The translations under genes were made by a program, and so were the position numbers. 64,000 bases of DNA, from positions 18,578,905 to 18,642,904 of the forward strand of contig CM057134.1 in NCBI GenBank assembly GCA_029964075.1. The letters run 5' to 3'. A model generated the notes under the pieces. It searched no databases and was not told the origin of the DNA. It was given only the letters and a program-made list of their open reading frames with translations. This document shows, one piece after another, positions 39,701 to 48,959 of this stretch (positions within the stretch are counted from its first letter, which is position 1; every line of letters starts with the position of its first letter). This DNA is from Patiria pectinifera (taxonomy: Eukaryota; Echinodermata; Asteroidea; Valvatida; Asterinidae).

Positions 39701-42700
39701 ATACAATAGTGAGACCTCGTGTGAGGTCTCACAGAAAGTCTCAAGTACATCACTGATTACATGATCAACCCTCACAGTTCCCCCAACTGAATTAATCCTC
39801 CTAAGACAGTCATCGTGGTAAGGATTGGATAAATCTTACTTGTTCGTCTTTGCTGGGATCATACTTCCTGATGAATGTGCTCTTCAGCCAAGTCCTGGAG
39901 ACATTCTTGTCCAGAAACACAACATGGTAGTGAGTCTAAAAACAAAATGGAAAGAAATACTCACAAAACCAAAATCAATACTTATAGTTTAACAGAAATA
40001 TATATCTCATTGCGTCAAAAGTTAATTAATCTGGCTTTTACACGTACAAAGAAAAAAACCCTGTAAAATTAGTAAGTGACAACTTGACCACACTTAAGGA
40101 AAAAAGGGGACTCATCGGTTTTAACTTTGAAACAGTTGTCTACTTTTCCCGCATTTTCTGGTGATAGTCAAAAGAAAGACAACATAGTAAACCTTGGTAT
40201 TTTTTGTACTAGTAATTAATAATAATTGTGCTTATATAGCGCTTTCCATCGTATCAACAATCTCATTACAATTATTACCCCGTTCATCAGGCCATGGGAC
40301 CACGCGGCAGCCGATATCAGCGCTCAATCGGTCCTCGACCCTCACAGGTACCCATTTATACTCCTGGGTGAAGAGAGGCAATTGTAGTTAAGTGTCTTGC
40401 CCAAGGGCACAAACACCGTAGCTTTCTATGCCATGGTCCAGTGGAGACTGGACTCTGAGAAAGCCCTGGGAACATGTTTGAAACGGAGAGACACTTTCTC
40501 AAATCGAGTGTTCCTTATGAAATGACTTTTGAAAAACAGAATTGGTTTTTAGAACCACTCTTTGAGATTCTTACAGGGTAGGTGTCTGTGTCCTCTTGTT
40601 CCAGGTACGTACCAGTGTCTGGGTCTTCCTCTACCATTGCCGGCCACCTGTCATATTTACAGAAAAATATGCATTTTAGTTTCATAGCAAGAATTCATCA
40701 TTGCATTGATGTGAATAGCAGTCCCTGGATTAATTTTCATGTGTCAAATTCAAAGTTAAAATATCTTGAGCCAACTTTTGATGGAAGCTATGGATTTACC
40801 ATGGGAAGCCCTGCATCTTGGCCCAAACAATGGATCCCTCGGTGAACTTGGTGAAGACAAACTCCAGCGAGTGGTAATCCTCCTCAGGGTGTTCACAAGA
40901 ATTGTGAGCGGAATCTTAAGACAAAAAAAGTAATTGAAATAAGGATTATTATGTTCCCATGCTTTAGTGTTGTAGTGAAGACTCCTGATGATGGGTGGAG
41001 CGTACTGGTTTTTTAATTGAGTTCCCCACTAGACCACATGATGACCAGGGGCCAATTTCACAGCACTGCTAAGCACAAAAATTTGCTTAGCACAGAAAAA
41101 GTCTGGCTTATAAAAGCAGGTTACCAGCCAAAACTCCATGTGATTTTCATGCTAAGCAAACAACAGCTGAATACTAATCACAAGCAATATACGTACATCA
41201 CATGGAGTTTTGGCTGTTAACGTGCTTTTTATAAGCCCGACTTTTTTTCTGCTAAGCAAATTTTTGTGCTGAGCAGCGCCGTGAAATTGGCCCCTAGGGC
41301 CCAATTTCATGGCTCTGCTTACCATTAGTGGAAAATCCCTGCTTACCATAGCAGAAAATTCTGCACTTACGGCTAGCATATTTCACAAGTTGGCAAAGAT
41401 TTTGGCATATTATGCGCATGTGTACATCATGTAACTAAGGATTCTGTGCTGACAGGATTAGCACAGATTTTGGGGGCTAGCGCTGTAGCACAAAATGATG
41501 ATCATAAGCGCGGAATTCTGTGGTGAGCAGAGCCATATGAAATTGGGCTCTGGCAACGTGTCGTGAGGGTACAATCTGTCGGGTGCCTGGCAGAAGAGCG
41601 TATGCGCCTATGCCCTTACACGGGAACGCGTAATCACCAAAACATTTTTAGCAAAACGGCATATGCGGAAAACTGCCTCTATTTTATTGAAATTTTAATA
41701 TTTTCATCTGAAATTAATACAAGTTGTTCAAAAAATTTAATGATTCATACGTGTGACATGTTTAAAATTCATACGATTTATAATACGTGTGGGAGAACAT
41801 CGGATTCATAATACGTGTAGGGGAGCATTGGAGCCTTTCAATGCACATTTCTTGAAAAGCGATTTTTCGCGTCGTAACGCTCATATGCCCTTCTGCTGGG
41901 CAGCCGACGAATCCTCCATGGGCAGGTAAAGCATACTGTCTGACAATTGAGTTCCCCTGGTTCTTTTCAGAACCTCATAAACTCACAAAAGGCGGATTTC
42001 TTACTACACGGTGCAACCACAAACGTACTCTTATTGCTAATACTTCAATAAAAATATCCGCTCTTGTCTAGGTATGGAATAATTATTTCATAAATTGCAA
42101 AATATTTACAGCCCTAAAAAGTAAAATACTTAAGGTTTATCTTTTCTGCATTTAACAGATCCATTAGCAACCCACAATAAAAGCCTATCAACAGAGGATT
42201 ACAGATGCCCAATATAGAATAAAAGTAGTATTTCATGAAAAAAAAACAATGAAAGTTTGTTAGGAGAAAAAAAAAAGATTTGATGAAGAGTTTAGCAACG
42301 TAAATGCTGACTAAAGGCCTGTAAATAAACTGAGGAGTAGAGGACTATACAGGGTGAGTAAAAAAAAACGAAACCCAAATGTCGGGACTATTGTTTTATT
42401 GAAGTTCTGCATGTAGCACTTTCAATATCAAGGACGTGAAAGCCCAATTCAAAAACTTTCTTTTAGTACAAGAATCATTCAAACCACTGATGTACTTTTC
42501 AAGTTACGGGATTTTAAACACAACCACCGTTTTTAAGTTCTGTCCACGGATCACCTAACAGGTATGCGTTCTGTCAGCAAAACGAAAACAATTCACACAC
42601 ATCCCTATGTCATTTGTTTTTCGTATTGCTGAAAAGAACACTGAACCGTTTTGTGATCCGGGACAGAACCTTAAAACGGTGGTTGTATTTAAAATTCTCT

Positions 42701-45700
42701 AACTTAAAAAGTTCATGAGTGATTTGAATGATTCTTGTACTAAAAGAAAGCTTATGAATTGGGCTTTCATATCCTAGATTTTGAAAGTGCTACATGCAGA
42801 ACTTCACTAAAACAATGGTCCACACACTTGGGTTTTGTTTTTTGACTCACCCTGTACATACTCTTTTTTTCCCTAAAACACATGTTCTTGTACAATGCAG
42901 AAGTATCTACAGACTTTTACCTGTATTCATTTCGCAGACCCAGTGCTCAGGTATCAGTGCGGGGTCCGTGACATCGCTCAGATAGCGCCACTTCAAGCAT
43001 TCACTGTGCATACACTGCACCCAGGTCCCGTCTTCGTGGACCGTTCGCTCTTGAAGCTTCTTCTTCTTATCACTGCCCTTTCTTTTTTTCTTGGGTTTGG
43101 GGTCAGATTTTGGGAGGAGTTTTCTCTTGATAGCTTTGTGGAGGGGCACTGAGGGTTTTGGGTTAAGGAATGATAAGAAATTATACAATTATAAAACAAT
43201 TATACACGATAAAACAATTATACACGAGGAAATGTTATTCTAGACCAAACATGTTGGGACGTTAAGGCCAACAACAAAAAAGCCGGTCTCTGGTCAGCGC
43301 GCGCATTGATTTTGATCATGCGCGTCAATCTTTTGTTTTCTTCAAATTTTCCACGGTAGCTACAAAAGAGATATCTCTATTGCAGCACCACCTCAAATTT
43401 TTGTACGAAGGAGCACCAAGGAATTGGGAAAGTGCACAAAGGCAAATGATGGAGGACACCAATATATATGAGGACACAAAAAGCAAAAATAGAACCCACC
43501 TTGGCTGTACAATCCAAGCTTGAAAAAAAAAAATGGGGGAAAAAAAATAATGCATTGCCGCATCAAATCTGGAGTTTAAGTCTGACCGGAGACAGACTAT
43601 TTTTTTTTTTTGGCCTGAGATTTTTTTTTTTTTCAGGGGAGGAAACCAATTTTGGAAGAAATGGTTTGGAAGAAGACTTAGCTAGAAGCTTTGACATTAT
43701 GCCTGCAAAACAGTAAATGACACATTTGAAGTCATCAACACTTTCCTGCCATTTTAATAAAATGATTGCATATTTGAGGTCAATAACATTTTTGCCTGCA
43801 GCTTTTAATTACTGAATTTCTGTCTGCCTGCCACTGTCTGCCCAGGCGCGGTTCTACGGGGGGGCTAGGGGGGGCTGTAGCCCCCCAAAAATTTTGTCTA
43901 GCCCCCCCCCCCAAAAAAAAATTCCGTAAAAAAAAAAATTGCATTATCAAAAAGAATGATTGTGATGTACATGCGAACGGTCTCCCCCTAAAGAAGAAAT
44001 AGCTGTGACAAGGGTGCATTTGTTAATATATTGTGAATGATTTTAGGATTTTTTGGCGCTCCCCATTGAAAATATGGCATGAACCCCCATTGATTTTTGG
44101 AGGCCTAAGTGTCTGGAAAAAATAACCGGTCAACATTTCAGCACGCCTCCCTGAAAAAAATTCTTGATCCACCGTGCTAGCCCCCCCAAAATATTGGTTC
44201 TAGAACCGCGCCTGTGTCTGCCACCACTGTTAAACAGTAATTAGACATTTTAATGAAACATTTATCGCCTCCAATATTCATAAAGTAGGCCTATGAGCGC
44301 CGGGCGCCAACAAAAGAGGGTGCCTTTTTAGCACTGTTGAGTCCCGTATACGGGACACACATCGTGTCGTACTGTACTGTACTGCTCGTACGCACAACTT
44401 CTAGAAATAAATGTGCCAAAGCTATTAGCGTCTTCGCGTGTGCGTCAGGCATTGTCGGCGCGCGAATGCGTTTGAATTTATCTTGCGATGGTCTCCCAGA
44501 CCAATCCCCACCCCCAATAACTTTGGATCATTCGAAATACGCAGTGGATGGACCGGGAACCAGTCTAGGTCTCCCCCAACTCTCCTTTTCTGGCCGTTGA
44601 AGGGGTACTTGTGCATGGAGCCCATAACTTTACATTTGAGGTATTACTGACAAGTATTTGAAAAACTGTCAACATATACACACCCATTACGTACTTGAGA
44701 TATTAAAAGTAATGAAGAAGAATCACAATTTTGTTCCCTTTTTATTTGCAGCGACGGTGACTGAACAGCGTTACCATACAAAACACTAAATTTTGTTTCT
44801 AGACATCTTAAGTTTCATACCAGATTGTGTAGAGCTCTGGTACTCCAGTTTTCTCCCGCTGCTCTTGCGTCGATCAGCCTGTGGAGTCTTCTTCTTGTGC
44901 GACCTCTTGTGAGAGAGTTTGGGAGGCATGGGTAGGGACTCTTTTTCCTCGGCGCTCAGCTCCGGGGTGACTAGATCACTGTGTCTTTAAGGAGAAAATC
45001 AGCATGCAACCATAACAGTCACGCTCATGAATAACAGAATCATTTTTTTTTTGGGGGGGGGGTGTCTTATTATTTGAAAGAGCATCTTTAATTTTAGAGG
45101 CTTACTTAACATCTAATTTAACTTGCCCAATATTTTTTTTCATAATAAGGAACAAAACATTGTAACTATCAGCTGTGGCTTTGTGGTTAAGTGGACTCGT
45201 GGTCATTGGATTCGTGGTCTGTGGGTAAAGCCCAAGGTTGTGGGTTCGAGTCCAGCCTGGAGTCATGGTGCGTGTGCCCTTGGGCAAGGCACTTTGTCAC
45301 TCATTGCTTCTCTCCACCCAAGAGTAAATGGGTACCTGTGAGGGCAGAGATGGTTATGGTGATTGATTCTAGCTTCCTTGCGCCTAGCAGGCTGCATCGA
45401 GCTGTGTACTCCCCAGGGAGCTGAGATGGTATTTGTAAAGTTTCATGGGCCCAATGAGCAGGGGTAATAATGATGTAGCGCCTTGCGCACAGTCCTGGTG
45501 GATACGTGCGCTTTATAAATACCCAATATTATTATTATTATTATTAACAACTCCTCAAGTTATAATCATCTTGAACCAAAAAGTGCTAGGTGGCAGGTGC
45601 CTACAATATAAACCCATGCCTTTAAAATCAGCGTCCAATTTAATTGAGCTACTATGCAAAATGATGTTGTTAAGAAAATGTGTGTGCCACGAGAAAGTCG

Positions 45701-47972
45701 GAGAGAAAACCAGTCACAATTAGCAATATCACGTGAAACAATTTGGCTGATGATCTGTTTTTGAAAAGAAATTAATATGTTGGGCAAATTCTTGTGCTTG
45801 AAAGCTCAGTAATATTGGGCCTAGGAGTTTGAGATTGCTCACATGTTATCTGTTTGCTGTGGTTGCTGGTCAACATCTTGAAGTTCTTCTTCCTCGCTCT
45901 GTGGATCCTCCAGATCTTCATCAAGACAACACCCTGTCAATCAACACAAACACTATTTATTTCAGTGCAGTATCTTTAGTTGTACGAAACCGACATTTTA
46001 TTGCTATTTGGAACAGAAGTAGGGCACATGTGAATAATGATAAATAAAACCAATAATGATAAATTTTAAACAGTGACTCATTTTGGCCTCTTTGTCTGTT
46101 GCATCTAGCCCATATAAAGCTGGTATGTCATTTCCTGAGTCCAAGTGGCGGCCATTAAAAAAAAAGCTGGCGGCCATCTTGAAAAGTAGCCCGGCCGGTC
46201 GTTTTGGAATATGAGTCGGGCGGCCATTTTGGAAAAAAAGAAAGAAAAAAATGGGCCTCCTTCTTATACCTCCTTCCTTTTTTTCAAAAAGGCAGGACGC
46301 TAAACAAGTTTTTTTTTATTTGGCCTTAGCATATTGTCAATTGATCAAGCACACTTGAAAAATCTATATATTGCTCACATTATTGGTTATGCTGTTGATT
46401 TTCATGAGGAAACTTTCATAACAGATTATTCACCGCTACAACACTACAATTTATTTGGAGACTCACCAGGTCTGTCAGCAAGTGTCTTTTTTCCCCTTTG
46501 CAGCACTGCATCACAGAGTTCATTGTACTCCTCATCGGACACAGAATTTGCCGACGGGATATTCTAGTGATACACACCATACAAAACAAAACCCAACAAT
46601 TAAGTTTGTTTCATCAATAAGGCCGAAAAAAATAAAAGTTCTGCTTTCGGTTACCCTACCTACCCTATTTTGACAGCCCCTACCCTAATTTGTTTTGGAA
46701 AAAAATGAGGGAAAAACCCCCTGAAAATCATCAATTACTACCTTTTACCTTTGACTACACGCAGACACCTCCATATCATCGTACACACACAAAATTGCAA
46801 AAAAAATCCCTACCTACCTACCCTATTTTCAAATGCCATGTAATCAGAAGCAGAAGCATTTGGGGGGGGGGGGGGGCCTAATTCATTTAGCCATCAATAA
46901 TAATGATGTAGCCTACATGTCGCTGGGGATAAAGTATATTTCTAGCTCCTTACATGACCCTAATTAGGCCCTACTTAAATTTAAACAATAAAAGGCGAGG
47001 CAAATCAGTTTCAATTCTTTTTATAAAATGCAGTGGCTATCGTTACGGCAGCCGTACCGTGATTTTCAACTGCTATTGTTACTATAGTAATAGTAGTAGG
47101 CCCCTATTCAACGTCAGGATGTTTGGCTGCCGGAACCAGACTATCAACCGAATGGTTCTCGGACTTTATTAATTATTTCCCTTTTAAAAACAATTCTCCA
47201 AATCCACTGATTACAAAGAAGGAAATGAAATCTAGGCCTTCTTAAATAAAAAGAATAATTCGATGAAAAAAATATTAAGGAAATTCTCAGAATACCTGAT
47301 TATTTGTGTTATTTGTGTTGTTTATTGTTAACAATAAGTGTTGTTTTTCTTGTTTGTCTTGTATTGTTGGGCACATCCACCGCAAGCTTCGGCTTTTTAG
47401 AATGCTGCCTCCACAGAGTGGAAATAAATGTTTTATTGAATTGAATTGAACATCATTTTGTACATGTACCAAAGGCGTTTTGGTTGGATGGGTAGGCTAG
47501 CTTTTGTAATGTGATATCGATTCACAATTGATGCAATGCCGTATCAATACCAGTTGACATGGTTGAAAATTGCATTACAGCTGCAGCCCTATAGATTAAA
47601 CAACAACAAATTTAACAACAATATTATTGTGCCCCCCCCCCCCCCGGAAATGTTAAAGTTATTAATAGACTTCCATGGCCTAGCCAGCTAGCATGACTAG
47701 CCAGCCACTAAAACCATGCTAACCGTTAGCCAGCCTAGTAAATGTCAATGATTGATAACCACGGTCCATGTAACGAAACGTTAAAGATCATGCTGACACA
47801 AGCTTACCCGTTCGACATCTTCGACATGTTCGACAGGTTCGCTTTCTTTTATCTCCTCATCAACATTAACTTGGGCCTCCATGCCTAACGTTACGCTCGC
47901 TTCCAATTCGCTGTCATCATTCTGCCGTGTGGGCCTATTCTTGGCTCCTTTCGTTTTATTTTCGGCCTCCAT
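34392..47972 (-). CDS. ZCWPW1: ZCWPW1-like histone-methylation reader (CW zinc finger + PWWP), 12 exons, complete
   Basis: Exons in transcript order: 47808-47972, 46467-46563, 45843-45933, 44821-44978, 42921-43148, 40800-40914, 40575-40647, 39840-39935, 38616-38699, 37862-37937, 37237-37410, 34392-36745. All introns are GT-AG and all phases match, giving 3,711 nt or 1,236 residues. Exon 4 has a second acceptor 6 nt upstream (start 44984), which would add two residues. Order of parts: acidic N-terminus (1-117), basic linker (about 130-205), CW zinc finger (213-258), PWWP domain (about 273-345), a short helical and acidic segment (345-452), then a 780-residue lysine-rich tail ending in an acidic patch. 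Human ZCWPW1 (known) has the same CW-PWWP order in about 650 residues and reads H3K4me3 together with H3K36me3 in meiotic nuclei. The CW-PWWP pairing is also found in ZCWPW2, but that protein is short, so the long basic C-terminus favours ZCWPW1. Confidence 0.88.
36939..37052. repeat. 114-bp hairpin element in ZCWPW1 intron 11
   Basis: AAGGCCCCCTTCAATGG and CCATTGAAGGGGGCCTT are exact 17-bp inverted ends; the inner part is also partly complementary (ATTGTACAAAGCA against TAGTACAATGCT). Confidence 0.7.
38772..39065. repeat. GGGTT-rich tract in ZCWPW1 intron 8
   Basis: About 290 bp of GGGTTGGGTTG and TTTTGGGTT units on the plus strand. With runs of three to four G every 5-10 bases it has strong G-quadruplex potential. 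The G-rich strand is the template strand of ZCWPW1, so the transcript is C-rich here. Confidence 0.85.
39840..40914 (-). CDS. ZCWPW1: ZCWPW1 exons 6-8: last CW cysteine and PWWP domain
   Basis: Three exons (40800-40914, 40575-40647, 39840-39935) together encode the end of the CW finger and the whole PWWP domain. The motif reads VWAKMQGFPWWPAMVEEDP, so the signature is a true PWWP at residues 284-287 and is split by an intron inside the first W codon. It is followed by the strands HYHVVFLD and SRTWLK. PWWP domains of this family bind H3K36me3 and DNA (known). The position directly after CW is the diagnostic ZCWPW arrangement. A minus-strand SINE sits in the intron between exons 7 and 8. Confidence 0.9.
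40206..40445 (-). mobile_element. SINE 3' half (family B relative) in ZCWPW1 intron 7
   Basis: Read on the minus strand it contains CCCTTGGGCAAGACACTTAA, AAATGGGTACCTGTGAGGGT and GCGCTATATAAGCAC, then an ATTATT tail. The tRNA-like head is missing. Confidence 0.7.
41047..41295. mobile_element. Hairpin MITE in ZCWPW1 intron 5, first of an adjacent pair
   Basis: Left AGGGGCCAATTTCACAGCAC, right GCGCCGTGAAATTGGCCCCT. The arms stay complementary for about 100 bp, including TGCTAAGCA motifs and CCAAAACTCCATGTGAT against ATCACATGGAGTTTTGG, so almost the whole 249-bp element can fold on itself. Confidence 0.75.
41296..41551. mobile_element. Hairpin MITE in ZCWPW1 intron 5, second of the pair
   Basis: It starts AGGGCCCAATTTCATGGCTC and ends GAGCCATATGAAATTGGGCTCT. 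It abuts the previous element with no spacer and shares the (G)GGCCAATTTCA terminus, so the pair may be one insertion into the end of the other. A related end lies at about 54,600-54,640 (GCTATGAAATTGGGCCC). Confidence 0.7.
42350..42854. mobile_element. 505-bp palindromic MITE with TA target (mariner-type) in ZCWPW1 intron 5
   Basis: CAGGGTGAGTAAAAAAAAAC opens and TTTTTTGACTCACCCTG closes the element, each abutting TA. The arms remain complementary for about 200 bp each (GAAGTTCTGCATGTAGCACT against AGTGCTACATGCAGAACTTC; AACCACCGTTTT against AAAACGGTGGTT). The long arms and TA target point to the Tc1/mariner group. Confidence 0.8.
42921..43148 (-). CDS. ZCWPW1: ZCWPW1 exon 5: CW-type zinc finger core
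   Basis: The exon encodes a run of lysines (about residues 178-201) and then the CW finger. The zinc ligands visible are C216 and C221 (in WVQCMHSECLKW) and C242 (in EHWVCEMN). The fourth, C253, is supplied by the next exon in NSCEHPEE, which matches the family pattern of a late Cys followed by a Pro-Glu pair. The conserved tryptophans W213, W224 and W240 are all present; in the family W213 and W224 help form the cage for trimethylated H3K4. Nothing in the sequence suggests loss of methyl-lysine binding. Confidence 0.92.
43843..44214. mobile_element. hAT-type MITE with 8-bp target duplication in ZCWPW1 intron 4
   Basis: CAGGCGCGGTTCTA and TAGAACCGCGCCTG are exact 14-bp inverted ends. TGTCTGCC flanks both sides (43,835-43,842 and 44,215-44,222). 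The exact ends and duplication suggest a fairly recent insertion. The inside is rich in C and A homopolymers. Confidence 0.85.
45176..45546 (+). mobile_element. tRNA-derived SINE (family B) in ZCWPW1 intron 3
   Basis: The B box GGGTTCGAGTCC is followed by CCTTGGGCAAGGCACTTTGTC, AAATGGGTACCTGTGAGGG and the end TACGTGCGCTTTATAAATACCC with an (ATT)n tail. It lies antisense to ZCWPW1. The 3' end GATACGTGCGCT is shared with family A, which suggests a common 3' module. Confidence 0.8.
46636..46880. mobile_element. CCTACCTACCCTA repeat in ZCWPW1 intron 1
   Basis: It runs from TTCTGCTTTCGGTTACCCTA to AATCAGAAGCAGAAGCATTTG and a G run. The same 250-bp sequence lies in inverted orientation at 49,312-49,572 in SIX6OS1 intron 1. 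Confidence 0.65.
47300..47452 (+). mobile_element. Retroposon 3' end with TTGAA tail in ZCWPW1 intron 1
   Basis: CTGCCTCCACAGAGTGGAAATAAATG followed by TTTTATTGAATTGAATTGAA is a typical 3' end of a non-LTR element with a pentamer tail. No coding part is kept. Confidence 0.45.
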
Positions 47973-48959
47973 TTCATGAATCTTGCAACACCAAAATTCT
48001 CAACACCTGGCCCGTCCGAGGCCGTACCGTGTTCACTCAAGTCTCAACACTCACACTGCACTGCATTAAGCTGCACTGCCTCAACACAGTCACGACAGTG
48101 ACAGTTACAGAGCAAAATTAACTCTTTTTTTGTACAAACGGCCTCGTCTTTTTTAAGTCCAAGTCCAACAACTTCATGGACCGACAAAAAATACAAAGCG
48201 AAATCTTTCAAAATTCAAACATGTAAGAGGATTCTTTTTACTGCAGAATGAAGGCCAAACCTGTAAACGAAATTTCACGGAGGCGTCCGATCCGACGTCA
48301 CTTCATGCACTTGGAAAAGTTTGGGCCGTGCATGGTCTGGTGCATGTGGTAATATATACGTTAGCGCTATCAATCCTATATAGCTGAAAGGGAACCAGAC
48401 TATACTTTTGACAAAATGTTTGAGTAAAACTTTTCGCGCCAAAAATAAAGGCACCAGTGTCTTGATAACTATTTCATGTACGCTTCCGTCTATTGGACGT
48501 GCGCACGTATCGGACAATATTTTGCGCTCACTTCCCGTATATATTTTGTACGCGGTGTCGATGTCAAAGAGCGGAGCATGAATTTTATAAATAAAACAGT
48601 CGTTGAGCGCACTCTCACGACCGGCCTAGAAAAAGTGAAACTGTGTCACATTATTGTTCCAGTTCCACAACATTTGTTCGGAAATTTATGCAACAAGGGA
48701 CAGGGTTTAGACGAATGCGACGACACATTTATGAAGATAGAAGTTTATAGTTTCGATTTTTACGTTTCCCAGACCGGAAATTCGATGAAATAATCACGAA
48801 TTCAGCCGAAGGAATTCGTCACTCTACACAGCAGTCGGGGCTCGTTTGGTTATCGTACTAACTTTAACTTACATTCACTTAAGCCTTGCGTAAACTACGT
48901 TAGGCCTGTCCTTAGTAGACCTTGATAGTTCTCAATTAACAGTAACACCTTACTTTACC
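47973..48959. promoter_or_regulatory. Shared (bidirectional) promoter of ZCWPW1 and SIX6OS1
   Basis: This 987-bp spacer lies between the two divergent start codons, so it must hold both 5' UTRs and both core promoters. I see no convincing TATA box close to either ATG. Visible elements are a near-palindromic E2F-type site TTTTCGCGCCAAAA (48431-48444), a CRE-like GACGTCA (48294-48300), an inverted CCAAT box (ATTGG, 48492-48496) and CACTTCCCG (48529-48537, ETS or E2F-like). In mammals E2F6-containing repressors silence germline genes outside the gonad through TTTCGCGC-type sites (known); the same logic here is inference. A lone repeat terminus GGGAACCAGACTA lies at about 48390. Confidence 0.6.
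48431..48444. promoter_or_regulatory. E2F-type site in the shared meiotic promoter
   Basis: TTTTCGCGCCAAAA is close to a perfect E2F consensus in both orientations, so it could serve both flanking genes. It lies nearly midway between the two start codons. Confidence 0.5.

Noticed and set aside
42921-43148. ZCWPW2 in place of ZCWPW1
   Set aside because: ZCWPW2 is a short CW-PWWP protein without a long basic C-terminal region; the length and tail here favour ZCWPW1, though an unsplit ancestral gene remains possible.
48476-48793. 105-codon plus-strand frame in the shared promoter
   Set aside because: No recognisable motif, contains promoter-like sites, and lies upstream of the well-supported SIX6OS1 start; most likely chance or 5' UTR.
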